Shown here: in pieces, positions 27,653 to 35,846 of the stretch | How the letters are laid out: each line of letters starts with the position of its first letter | How positions within the stretch are numbered: the first letter of the stretch is position 1 | Assembly: GCF_041321155.1 (NCBI RefSeq) | Contig: NZ_JBGGWB010000001.1 | Coordinates: 558,001-622,000 of the forward strand | Direction of reading: 5' to 3' | Origin: Sphingomonas sp. IW22 | GTDB lineage: Bacteria; Pseudomonadota; Alphaproteobacteria; Sphingomonadales; Sphingomonadaceae | DNA length: 64,000 bases | Program-made: the position numbers and the translations under genes | The notes under the pieces: model-generated | Told to the model about the DNA's origin: nothing | The model's input: the letters and a program-made list of their open reading frames with translations, nothing else | Database searches by the model: none

Positions 27653-28240
27653 ATGCGCACCGCCATTGTCAATCGCAACACCGCCGAGACGCGGATCGAG
27701 GTCGAAGTGAACCTCGACGGGACGGGTCAATATTCGATTCAGACCGGCGTCGGCTTTTTCGATCACATGCTCGAACAGCTATCGCGACACTCGCTGATCG
27801 ACATTCGCCTGAAATGCGACGGCGACCTGCACATCGACCAGCATCACACGGTCGAGGATTCGGCACTGGCGCTGGGTGAGGCAGTGGCCAAGGCGCTGGC
27901 CGACAAGCGCGGCATCCGCCGTTATGCCGACGCCCTCAGCCCGATGGACGAAACGCTGACGCGCGTGGCGGTCGATATTTCGGGCCGCCCGTGGCTGGTC
28001 TGGAAAACGCAGTTCAGCCAGACGCGACTGGGGGAAATGGATACCGAGCTGTTCCAGCACTGGTTCCACAGCTTTGCCCAGACCGCCGGCCTGACGCTGC
28101 ATGTCGAGACGCTGTACGGCGACAATAACCACCACATCGCCGAAAGCGCGTATAAGGGTCTGGCCCGCGCGCTGCGCGAAGCAATCGAGATCGACCCGCG
28201 CAAGGCCGATGCCATCCCCTCCACCAAGGGAGTGCTGTAA
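27653..28240 (+). CDS. hisB: Imidazoleglycerol-phosphate dehydratase
   Basis: Sixth step of histidine synthesis: dehydrates imidazole glycerol phosphate. The 195 residues include [11 protein letters not shown] at the N terminus, the manganese-binding motifs [11 protein letters not shown] and [16 protein letters not shown], and a second pair [10 protein letters not shown] and [18 protein letters not shown]. It is the monofunctional form without the phosphatase domain. It begins the cluster hisB-yciI-hisH-hisA-hisF-hisE-HIT. Confidence 0.97.
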   Translation: MRTAIVNRNTAETRIEVEVNLDGTGQYSIQTGVGFFDHMLEQLSRHSLIDIRLKCDGDLHIDQHHTVEDSALALGEAVAKALADKRGIRRYADALSPMDETLTRVAVDISGRPWLVWKTQFSQTRLGEMDTELFQHWFHSFAQTAGLTLHVETLYGDNNHHIAESAYKGLARALREAIEIDPRKADAIPSTKGVL

Positions 28241-28241
28241 C

Positions 28242-28550
28242 ATGGCCGTTCGCCCGATGGCGCCGTGCACATTGGTGCTGCTGACCTATGTAAAACCACT
28301 GGAAGAGATCGATCGGCTGCGCCCCGCGCATGTCGAATGGATCCAGCGCGCGATGGATGAGGGCGTGATGATCCTGGCCGGACGCCGCACATCGGCCACC
28401 GGCGGCGTGCTGCTGTTTCGCGGCACCGCCGATGCAGTCGGCCCGGTCGCAAACACCGACCCCTTCGTGATCGAAGGCGCCGCGACGTTCGAGCTGGTCG
28501 ATTTTACCGCCAGCCTCGCCGCCGACGCCATGGCCGACCTGTTCGAATGA
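28242..28550 (+). CDS. YciI-family protein
   Basis: A 102-residue ferredoxin-like-fold protein of the YCII family. It shows [23 protein letters not shown] near the N terminus (parts [11 protein letters not shown] and HVEWIQ), [10 protein letters not shown] and [16 protein letters not shown] near the end. YciI proteins act on unknown small molecules. It starts 1 base after hisB and overlaps hisH by 4, so it is expressed within the histidine operon even though its role there is unknown. Confidence 0.88.
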   Translation: MAVRPMAPCTLVLLTYVKPLEEIDRLRPAHVEWIQRAMDEGVMILAGRRTSATGGVLLFRGTADAVGPVANTDPFVIEGAATFELVDFTASLAADAMADLFE

Positions 28551-29149
28551 CGACCGCGCTGATCGATTACGGCGCGGGCAACCTTCATTCGGTCCACAAC
28601 GCGTTGCGCGCTGCCGGGGCGACTGACATCGCGATCACCGCCGACCCGGACGTTGTACGCCGCGCGGAGCGGATCGTGTTGCCGGGGGTCGGCGCATTCG
28701 CCGCATGCCGCGACGGACTGACCGCACTGCCCGGCATGGTGGAGGCGATGGAGGAACGCGCGCTGAAGGGTGGCGTGCCGTTTCTGGGCATCTGCGTCGG
28801 CATGCAGTTGATGGCGACGACGGGTGAGGAGATGGGCAGCCATTCGGGGCTTGGCTGGATCGACGGCACCGTTGCGCGCATCGCCGATGCGCCTGGCGTC
28901 CACGTGCCGCACATGGGCTGGAACGACGTTGTTCCCGCCTGCCCTCACCCGCTGATCGAGCCGGGCGAGGCCTATTTCCTGCACAGCTATGCCTTTACCG
29001 GCGCCAACGTGCTGGCGACCACCGATCATGGCGGCCCAGTGACGGCGGCGATCGGGCGCGACAACCTGATCGGTATTCAGTTCCACCCCGAAAAAAGTCA
29101 GCGCTATGGCATCGCGCTGCTCGAAAGGTTTCTTGCATGGCGGCCCTGA
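28547..29149 (+). CDS. hisH: Imidazole glycerol phosphate synthase, glutaminase subunit
   Basis: Glutamine amidotransferase subunit that supplies ammonia to HisF. The 200 residues have [21 protein letters not shown], the nucleophile elbow [11 protein letters not shown], and the catalytic His/Glu in [10 protein letters not shown]. It overlaps yciI upstream (ATGA) and hisA downstream by 13 bases. Confidence 0.97.
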   Translation: MTTALIDYGAGNLHSVHNALRAAGATDIAITADPDVVRRAERIVLPGVGAFAACRDGLTALPGMVEAMEERALKGGVPFLGICVGMQLMATTGEEMGSHSGLGWIDGTVARIADAPGVHVPHMGWNDVVPACPHPLIEPGEAYFLHSYAFTGANVLATTDHGGPVTAAIGRDNLIGIQFHPEKSQRYGIALLERFLAWRP

Positions 29150-29871
29150 CCATCTTTCCCGCGATCGACCTGAAGCGCGGACAGGTCGTGCGGCTGGCGG
29201 AGGGCGATATGGACCGGGCCACCGTCTATGGCGACGATCCGGCCGCACAGGCGCGCGCCTTTGCCGATGCGGGGGCCGACCATCTGCATGTCGTCGATCT
29301 GGACGGCGCCTTTGCCGGTAATTCGGTGAATGGCGATGCGGTGCGCGCCGCCGTCGCCGCCTTTCCGGGGCGAGTGCAACTGGGCGGCGGCATTCGTGAC
29401 ATGGCGGCGGTCGAGGCGTGGCTGGAAATCGGCGTCGCGCGCGTCGTCATCGGCACTGCTGCGCTGAAGGACCCCGAGTTCGTGAAGGCAGCGGCGCGGG
29501 CGCATCCCGAACGTATCGTCGTGGCGGTTGACGCGCGCGACGGCATGGTCGCGACCGCAGGCTGGGCCGATGTGTCCGACGTGACCGTCACCGATCTGGC
29601 CCGCCGGTTCGAGGATGCGGGCGTCGCCGCCCTGCTGTTTACCGACGTGGGCCGCGACGGCCTGTTGAAGGGGTGCAATGTCGAGGCGACGGTCGCGCTG
29701 GCAAAGACCGTGTCGATCCCCGTCATCGCATCTGGCGGGGTCGCGGGTATCGAGGACATTCAGGCACTTGCCCCACATGTCTCCGACGGTGTGTCGGGCG
29801 TCATCACTGGCCGCGCGCTGTATGACGGGCGCCTCGACCTGGGCGAAGCCATCCGGGTCGCCGCCGCATGA
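29137..29871 (+). CDS. hisA: Phosphoribosylformimino-AICAR-phosphate isomerase
   Basis: TIM-barrel isomerase of histidine synthesis. The 244 residues begin [19 protein letters not shown] (catalytic Asp in AIDL), include [17 protein letters not shown] region [34 protein letters not shown] and [13 protein letters not shown]. It overlaps hisH by 13 bases and hisF by 4, implying translational coupling. Confidence 0.97.
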   Translation: MAALTIFPAIDLKRGQVVRLAEGDMDRATVYGDDPAAQARAFADAGADHLHVVDLDGAFAGNSVNGDAVRAAVAAFPGRVQLGGGIRDMAAVEAWLEIGVARVVIGTAALKDPEFVKAAARAHPERIVVAVDARDGMVATAGWADVSDVTVTDLARRFEDAGVAALLFTDVGRDGLLKGCNVEATVALAKTVSIPVIASGGVAGIEDIQALAPHVSDGVSGVITGRALYDGRLDLGEAIRVAAA

Positions 29872-30635
29872 GCGTTCGCGCGCGTGTCATCCCCTGTCTC
29901 GACGTCGCCAATGGCCGCGTGGTCAAGGGCGTCAATTTCGTCGACCTGAAGGACGCGGGCGACCCGGTGGAGCAGGCCCGCGCCTATGACGCGGCGGGCG
30001 CGGATGAGCTGTGCTTCCTCGACATCACCGCCAGTCACGAGGCCCGCGGCACCATTTTGGACGTGGTGCGGCGCACGGCAGAGGTGTGCTTCATGCCGCT
30101 GACCGTTGGCGGCGGGGTGCGATCGGCCGCGGATGCGCGCGCGCTGTTGCTGGCGGGTGCGGACAAGGTTGCGGTCAATTCCGCCGCCGTCTCCCGCCCC
30201 GAAGTCGTCGCCGAAATCGCCGAGCGGTTCGGCAGCCAGTGCGTTGTCGCTTCGGTCGATGCGCGGCGGACCGATGGGCGCTGGGAAGTCTTCACCCATG
30301 GCGGGCGCAAGCCGACGGGACTGGACGCGGTCGAACATGCGCTGCGGCTAGTCGAGCTGGGCGCGGGCGAATTGCTGGTCACGTCGATGGACCGCGACGG
30401 CACGCGCGACGGCTATGACCTCGACCTGATCCGTACGATTGCCGATCAGGTGCAGGTGCCGGTCGTCGCCAGCGGCGGGGTCGGCAATCTCGATCACCTG
30501 GTCGCCGGCGTGCGTGACGGACATGCCAGCGCCGTGCTGGCCGCGTCGATCTTTCACTTTGGCGAGGCGAGTGTCGCCGACGCGCACCGCGCGCTGGCGG
30601 CGGCCGGAATTCCCGTCCGCACGCCCGTCGCCTGA
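29868..30635 (+). CDS. hisF: Imidazole glycerol phosphate synthase, cyclase subunit
   Basis: TIM-barrel cyclase partner of HisH that forms imidazole glycerol phosphate and AICAR. The 255 residues start [19 protein letters not shown] (catalytic Asp in CLDV), with [22 protein letters not shown] and [15 protein letters not shown] carrying the second catalytic Asp. It overlaps hisA (ATGA). Sixty-eight bases separate it from hisE and contain a 9-base-pair inverted repeat. Confidence 0.97.
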   Translation: MSVRARVIPCLDVANGRVVKGVNFVDLKDAGDPVEQARAYDAAGADELCFLDITASHEARGTILDVVRRTAEVCFMPLTVGGGVRSAADARALLLAGADKVAVNSAAVSRPEVVAEIAERFGSQCVVASVDARRTDGRWEVFTHGGRKPTGLDAVEHALRLVELGAGELLVTSMDRDGTRDGYDLDLIRTIADQVQVPVVASGGVGNLDHLVAGVRDGHASAVLAASIFHFGEASVADAHRALAAAGIPVRTPVA

Positions 30636-30703
30636 CGCCCGCGTAACCAGACAGGGCCGCGCGGGCGTTGACAAGCGCCCCTTCCCGCGCCCAGCGAAGG
30701 GCC

Positions 30704-31204
30704 ATGAGCTACACCGATCCGCTCGACGCGCTGGAAGCCGTCATCCGCAGCCGCCGCGGCGGCGATCCCAATGCCAGCTACGTCGCCCGCTTGTTCGAAA
30801 AGGGCCGCGCCAAGATCGCGCAGAAGGTGGGCGAGGAAGCGGTCGAGGCCGCCATCGCCGCCGTGCAGGGTGACCGCGCGGGGTTGAAGGGCGAAGCCGC
30901 TGATCTGATGTTCCACCTGATCGTGCTGCTGGTCGATTCGGGCCTTCGACTGGACGATGTGCGTGCCGAACTGGTGCGGCGGGAGGGCCTGTCGGGTTTG
31001 ACCGAAAAGGCTGCCCGCGCCGAGGCAGTGCCACCGCCGCCCCCTGCTCCGGAACCGGCAGAACCCGTCGGCGCAGATCGCCCCGCCACCGAACCGCTGC
31101 CGCTGGGCGCCGACGATGCGCCCGGTAATGTGCCGCTTCGCCCGGTCGGCCCGCCGCCGCCGGGACGCCCGCGCCCGCTTCCCACCGCTCGCGAGGAGTT
31201 CTGA
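30704..31204 (+). CDS. hisE: Phosphoribosyl-ATP pyrophosphatase with Pro-rich C-terminal extension
   Basis: Hydrolyses phosphoribosyl-ATP to phosphoribosyl-AMP in histidine synthesis. Residues 1-103 form a normal all-alpha HisE domain: [35 protein letters not shown] and [17 protein letters not shown]. The protein then continues for about 60 residues that are Pro/Ala-rich ([23 protein letters not shown]), where HisE usually ends at about 105-110. The cyclohydrolase partner HisI is not in the window. HIT follows 3 bases after the stop. Confidence 0.94.
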   Translation: MSYTDPLDALEAVIRSRRGGDPNASYVARLFEKGRAKIAQKVGEEAVEAAIAAVQGDRAGLKGEAADLMFHLIVLLVDSGLRLDDVRAELVRREGLSGLTEKAARAEAVPPPPPAPEPAEPVGADRPATEPLPLGADDAPGNVPLRPVGPPPPGRPRPLPTAREEF

Positions 31205-31207
31205 TCC

Positions 31208-31579
31208 GTGCCGATCGACGCCACCCAGCCCTATGACGACGCCAATATCTTTGCGAAGATCCTGCGCGGTGAGATCCCGTCGAAGAAGGTGTATGAGGAC
31301 GACTTCGCCTTTGCCTTTCACGACATCGCTCCGCAGGCGCCGGTGCATGTGCTGGTGATCCCCAAGGGCCCGTATGTGTCGTGGGACGATTTCAGCGCAC
31401 GGGGCAGCGATGCGGAAATCGCGGGCTTTGTCCGCGCTGTCGGCCATGTGGCGCGAGATCATGTCGGGCCGGGTTATCGACTGCTGGCCAATGTCGGTGG
31501 CGATGCCGGACAGGAAGTGCCGCATCTGCACGTTCATGTCTTTGCCGGTGCGCCACTAGGGCCGATGCTGGCGCGCTGA
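31208..31579 (+). CDS. HIT-family (HINT-type) hydrolase
   Basis: A 123-residue histidine-triad protein with a GTG start. It shows IFAKILRGEIPSKKVYEDD, FHDIAPQAPVHVLVIPK and the triad HLHVHVFAG near residue 106. Such proteins hydrolyse nucleoside phosphoramidates. It sits directly after hisE, an association seen in other alphaproteobacteria. Confidence 0.93.
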   Translation: MPIDATQPYDDANIFAKILRGEIPSKKVYEDDFAFAFHDIAPQAPVHVLVIPKGPYVSWDDFSARGSDAEIAGFVRAVGHVARDHVGPGYRLLANVGGDAGQEVPHLHVHVFAGAPLGPMLAR

Positions 31580-31606
31580 AGGCCAAAACCTGTTGCCGAA
31601 CGGCGT

Positions 31607-31641
31607 CACTTGGCCCCGGCGGGACAAGTGGCACGATTTTT
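31607..31641 (+). terminator. Possible weak terminator after the HIT gene
   Basis: CACTTG at 31607-31612 pairs with CAAGTG at 31625-31630, with inner CCC/GGG pairing and one mismatch; a run of five T begins at 31637, six bases past the stem. The gap before the T run makes it weak. The remaining bases to the permease start show no other recognised element. Confidence 0.35.
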
Positions 31642-31728
31642 GGCGGTTGCAGATGGAACTTTTGCGGCTAGGCTCCCGCCTTTCGTAACGTACGCGGCGA
31701 CAACAGGCCGCACCTAGGGGACAGCTCA

Positions 31729-33297
31729 ATGCTATTCGGGCGCGTGAAGCCTCTCGACGCCATATTGGCGACCGCCGAAAAGAAATCGCTCACCCGGACG
31801 CTGGGGGCCTTTCAACTGACGATGCTGGGCATCGGCGCTGTGATCGGCACCGGCATTTTCGTTCTGACCGCTGAAGCCGCGCAGAAGGCCGGGCCGGGCA
31901 TGATGATTTCCTTCGTCATCGCCGGTCTGGTCTGCGCCTTTGCCGCGCTTTGCTATGCCGAAATGGCGTCGATGGTGCCGGTTTCGGGATCGGCCTATAC
32001 GTACAGCTACGCCGTGATGGGCGAGGTGATCGCATGGATGGTCGGCTGGGCGCTGATCCTTGAATATGCGGTCGCAGCCGGGGCCGTTTCGGTCGGCTGG
32101 TCGGGCTATATGGTCGGTTACATCGAACATAGCTTCGGGATCGACATACCAAGCACGCTGGTGCTCGGGCCGCTGGACGGCGGGATGATCAACCTGCCCG
32201 CGATGCTGATCGCCGGGCTGGTGACGTGGCTGCTGGTGATCGGCACCAAGGAATCGGCAACGATCAACGCCATTCTGGTGGCGATCAAGGTCATCGCGCT
32301 GACGCTGTTCATCATCCTGGCCATTCCGGTCATGCGGATGGAGCAGTTCGAGCCGTTCTCGCCGCTCGGCTTTGGCGGCATCTCTGCCGCTGCCGCCTCG
32401 ATCTTTTTTGCTTATGTCGGCTTCGACGCAGTTTCGACCGCGGCTGAGGAAACCAAGAACCCCCAGCGCAACATGCCCATCGGCCTGATCGGTAGCCTTG
32501 GTTTCTGCACCATCTTCTACATTCTGGTGTCCGCAGGCGTCATCGGCGCGCCGGGCGTCAGCGCCCAACCAGTGATGAGCGCGCTGGGCGGCATCCTCGA
32601 GCCGGGCAGCACCGATCTGGCCCAGCAATGCGCCGCACGCGCGGCCGAAGGCGCCAAGGACGTGGTGTGCTCGAAGGAAGCACTGGCCTATGTCCTGCGT
32701 GAGATCGGCTGGCCGGCGATCGGCAATCTGGTCGGTCTGGCGGCGATCCTGGCCCTCCCCTCGGTCATTCTGATGATGATGTTCGGCCAGACGCGCATCT
32801 TCTTCACCATGAGCCGCGACGGGCTGCTGCCCGCGATGTTCAGCCGCATCCACCCCAAGTTCAACACGCCGCACGTCATCACCGTCATCACCGGCATCGC
32901 CGTCGCATTGTTCGCGGCGTTCTTTCCGGTGGGCGCGCTGGCCAACATCTCGAACTCGGGCACGCTGTTCGCCTTTGCCGCGGTGTCGGTCGCGGTGCTG
33001 GTGCTGCGTCGCACGGATCCCAGCCGCAAGCGGCCGTTCCGCACGCCGTTCATCATGCTGACGGCGCCGATTTCGATCCTGGGTTGTATCTATCTGTTCT
33101 TCAGCCTCGATTCGCACAGCATCATGCTGTTCGGGGCCTGGGCCGCGCTCGGCTTCATCGTGTATTTTGCATATAGCCGTTCGCGCAGCCATGTCGGCCA
33201 GGGCATCGTCGATGTGCATGAAGACGACCCCGACGCCCCGCCCCAGCCGGTCCCGCCGCTGCCAGGCGCGCCGACCCCGGGTTACAAGGACGCCTGA
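31729..33297 (+). CDS. APC-superfamily amino acid permease (cationic amino acid transporter-like)
   Basis: A 522-residue inner-membrane transporter with about 12-14 helices. The first helix holds GIGAVIGTGIFVLTA, the usual substrate-binding unwound segment; helix 6 region reads FFAYVGFDAVSTAAEETKNP, the CAT-family stamp, and helix 8 region MMFGQTRIFFTMSRDGLLP. It has a soluble, Pro-rich C terminus. Substrate is probably an amino acid but cannot be fixed. An AGGGGA ribosome site precedes the ATG. A bidirectional terminator separates it from the convergent TonB receptor. Confidence 0.9.
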   Translation: MLFGRVKPLDAILATAEKKSLTRTLGAFQLTMLGIGAVIGTGIFVLTAEAAQKAGPGMMISFVIAGLVCAFAALCYAEMASMVPVSGSAYTYSYAVMGEVIAWMVGWALILEYAVAAGAVSVGWSGYMVGYIEHSFGIDIPSTLVLGPLDGGMINLPAMLIAGLVTWLLVIGTKESATINAILVAIKVIALTLFIILAIPVMRMEQFEPFSPLGFGGISAAAASIFFAYVGFDAVSTAAEETKNPQRNMPIGLIGSLGFCTIFYILVSAGVIGAPGVSAQPVMSALGGILEPGSTDLAQQCAARAAEGAKDVVCSKEALAYVLREIGWPAIGNLVGLAAILALPSVILMMMFGQTRIFFTMSRDGLLPAMFSRIHPKFNTPHVITVITGIAVALFAAFFPVGALANISNSGTLFAFAAVSVAVLVLRRTDPSRKRPFRTPFIMLTAPISILGCIYLFFSLDSHSIMLFGAWAALGFIVYFAYSRSRSHVGQGIVDVHEDDPDAPPQPVPPLPGAPTPGYKDA

Positions 33298-33320
33298 TCC
33301 TATCCGGTTAACGGGCACAA

Positions 33321-33364
33321 AAATGGCCCCCGCCGCTGGATTGCGGCGGGGGCCTTTCCTTTTG
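33321..33364. terminator. Bidirectional Rho-independent terminator
   Basis: A perfect 12-base-pair stem (33325-33336 with 33343-33354) and a 6-base loop, followed by TTTCCTTTT on the plus strand and, on the minus strand, by TTTTT. It lies between the convergent permease and TonB-receptor genes and can serve both. Confidence 0.92.
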
Positions 33365-33371
33365 TCCGTGA

Positions 33372-35720
33372 TCAGAAGCGCGCGGTCAGCTGGCCGCCAT
33401 AGAAGCGCGGCTCGGCCGGGATGAAGGTCGGGATGCCGAACCCGCCACCGGTGTTACCTGCGTCGAGCAGATAATCCTCGTCAAAGGCGTTGCGGATGAA
33501 GCCCGCCAGTTCGAACCGTTCGTCGGCAAAGCTGACGCCCGCGCGCGCATTGACCAGCGTGACCGGCCCTTGCGAGATGGCGGGATTGTTCGGCACTTCG
33601 AAGAAGATGCGGCTGCGATGCGTGACGGTCGGCGTCGCAAAGAAGCGCATGCCACCGCCCAGCGGCGCGTCGATGGTGAAACCGCCAGCCGCCTGCCATT
33701 CGGGCTGAAGGCGGAAGCGATTGCCCGCAAAGCGGCCATTGGCAGGATCGTCGTCGATGCCGCCCTCGATATAGCCGACATTGCCGAACAGGCTGAGCCA
33801 GCGCGTCGGGCGCACGGTCAGTTCGGCTTCGACACCCAGATTGCTGGCGCTGCCAACACTTTGCGTACGCGTGACACCGTCAGCGCCGACGACGCTGACC
33901 TGAAAGCCGTCATATTTCTGATAATAGACACCCAACGAACCCGACGCGATGCCGACACTGCCCTTCAGACCGCCTTCGTAATTCCAGACGATTTCTTCGG
34001 GCACCAGTTGCAGGCGCGGGCTGACCAGCGAACTGCCCGCGCCGGTTGTGGCGCGCTGTGCATCGAGCTGGACGACGGGCGAACGACGGCCCTTCGACAC
34101 CGTGGCAAAGACGTTGATGTCGTTCGACAGGCGGAACAGCGCGTTAAAGCGCGGCAGCACGGCCGCATAGCTTTCCTGACGCCAGAAGGTCTGGCCCGCC
34201 GTGTCGGTCTGGTTCGGGATCAGCGAGAAGGCGGTCGGGTTCAGCACCGGGCGCGGCACGCGGGTGGTGTAGCCCGACTTGCGCTGTTCGATCAGCACGC
34301 GAACACCAGCGGTCAGCTCCAGCGCGGGCACCGGGATCCAGGTCGTGTCGGCGAACACAGAATAGGCGTCGTTCTGCCCGATGTTCTTGAATTCCGAGCT
34401 GTAGGGCACTTGGGTAAGACGCCCGCCCGTTAGCCGCGACGTCGCCTGGGCGGCTTCGACAACACCGGCGGCGTTGACGCAGCCCAGGCCGGAAACCAGC
34501 GGGTTGCCCGCCAGCGCGCTGGCGCATTGCAGGAACGTGCCTTCTTCGCTGGAGAAGGGCACGCGCTGGAAATTGTCCTCTACGAACACGTTCCAGCCGA
34601 ACTGCGCGCGCCAGCTGGGATCGACATAGCTGAAACGGCCTTCATGGCTGGCCTGCCAGCCGCGCGAATCCTCGCCAAACTCAAGGAACCAGGCGGCGGA
34701 GCCGTCGGCGTCGAACACTTCGTTGCTGTCGAACTTGCGATAGCCGTTGACGGTTGTGAAGTTCCAGCCGTCGGCAAAGCCCCACGACGCGGTCAGGTTG
34801 ACGTCATACACGTCACGCGTCAGGCCAAGTTGGTCGTCGCCCAGCACCTCGGCTGACACGGGCGAGCCGCCCAGATTGGCGCGGCCGAACGGGTTGCCCG
34901 GTCCATCCTCGGTCGGTAGGCGGCGCGACACGAACGGGGTGCCGCCATTGCGCTGACGGTCATAGGTGCCCATCAGGTCGACCGTCAGATCCTCGGTCGG
35001 GGTGAAGCGCAGCGAGGCGCGGACGCCAAGCTGATCCTGCGCGTACAGTTCGTCTTCCTGGCTGACGGCGAGGTTTTCGACATAGCCGTCGCGCTTCTTC
35101 CATTCGAAGGCGATGCGCCCGGCAACCTTGTCGCTGCCCGCATTCAGGAAACCCGACAGCAGCGTCTGGTCGAAATTGCCGTAACCGCCGGTCAGCGAGC
35201 CCGAAAAGCCCTCACGCGGGCGGGCCGACGTCAGGCTGACCGCGCCGATCGCGCTGGCGGTGCCGAACAGGGTCGCCTGCGGGCCCTTGATGACTTCCAC
35301 GCGCTCGAGGTCGTAGATCGCCTGATAGGACCCACGCGACCGCGAGATGTCGACGCCGTTGTAATAAAGCGTGACGCGCGGACCCTGCTGTGCCGAACCC
35401 GAATCGGACGTGATGCCGCGGATGACGATGCCGGGGTTATTGGCGCTTTGTTCCTGGATGTTCAGGCCCGGGATATAGCTGGACAATTCGTCCAGATCGC
35501 CGACGCCCAGATCCTTGATCCGCTCACCCGTGACGGCGGAAATGGTGATGGGCACGTCGACCGCACGCTGTTCGATCTTTTGCGCGGTGACGAGGATTTC
35601 GTTCGAATCGGTCGCACCCTGATCGGGCGTTGCCGCCGGGTCCTGCACCGACGACTGGGCCAGTGCGGGAACGGCAACCGAGCAGAGCAGCATCGCTGCG
35701 GCAGAAAGGCGCAACATCAT
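33372..35720 (-). CDS. TonB-dependent outer-membrane receptor
   Basis: A 782-residue receptor. It has a signal peptide (cleavage after ALAQ, about residue 22), a TonB-box-like NEILVTAQK near residue 40, the plug domain (about 50-165, with VPITISAVTGERI and VEVIKGPQATLFGT), and a 22-strand barrel ending in the aromatic residue F (GGQLTARF). The class resembles the large sphingomonad families for plant-derived or xenobiotic compounds rather than classical siderophore receptors. No substrate-utilisation genes are adjacent, so the ligand is unknown. The leader contains a hairpin that may cover the ribosome site. Confidence 0.93.
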   Translation of the reverse strand: MMLRLSAAAMLLCSVAVPALAQSSVQDPAATPDQGATDSNEILVTAQKIEQRAVDVPITISAVTGERIKDLGVGDLDELSSYIPGLNIQEQSANNPGIVIRGITSDSGSAQQGPRVTLYYNGVDISRSRGSYQAIYDLERVEVIKGPQATLFGTASAIGAVSLTSARPREGFSGSLTGGYGNFDQTLLSGFLNAGSDKVAGRIAFEWKKRDGYVENLAVSQEDELYAQDQLGVRASLRFTPTEDLTVDLMGTYDRQRNGGTPFVSRRLPTEDGPGNPFGRANLGGSPVSAEVLGDDQLGLTRDVYDVNLTASWGFADGWNFTTVNGYRKFDSNEVFDADGSAAWFLEFGEDSRGWQASHEGRFSYVDPSWRAQFGWNVFVEDNFQRVPFSSEEGTFLQCASALAGNPLVSGLGCVNAAGVVEAAQATSRLTGGRLTQVPYSSEFKNIGQNDAYSVFADTTWIPVPALELTAGVRVLIEQRKSGYTTRVPRPVLNPTAFSLIPNQTDTAGQTFWRQESYAAVLPRFNALFRLSNDINVFATVSKGRRSPVVQLDAQRATTGAGSSLVSPRLQLVPEEIVWNYEGGLKGSVGIASGSLGVYYQKYDGFQVSVVGADGVTRTQSVGSASNLGVEAELTVRPTRWLSLFGNVGYIEGGIDDDPANGRFAGNRFRLQPEWQAAGGFTIDAPLGGGMRFFATPTVTHRSRIFFEVPNNPAISQGPVTLVNARAGVSFADERFELAGFIRNAFDEDYLLDAGNTGGGFGIPTFIPAEPRFYGGQLTARF

Positions 35721-35846
35721 TCAACCCCCTTGTTATGGTTGGGGGCGCGTTGCGCGCGGCACGTGAACGCTGCGCTGCAATATGATGACGACGCCGTTAC
35801 GACGTGCGGTTATTCACAACTTAACACTGCAACATGGCGTCGCGGG

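Noticed and set aside
30668..30704. Internal hisE promoter from a perfect TTGACA
   Set aside because: TTGACA at 30668 has no -10 element at 16-18 bases; the sequence there is GC-rich.
31732..33318. 528-codon minus-strand open frame opposite the permease
   Set aside because: His/Asp/Gln-rich antisense composition, no motifs, and it runs through the bidirectional terminator.
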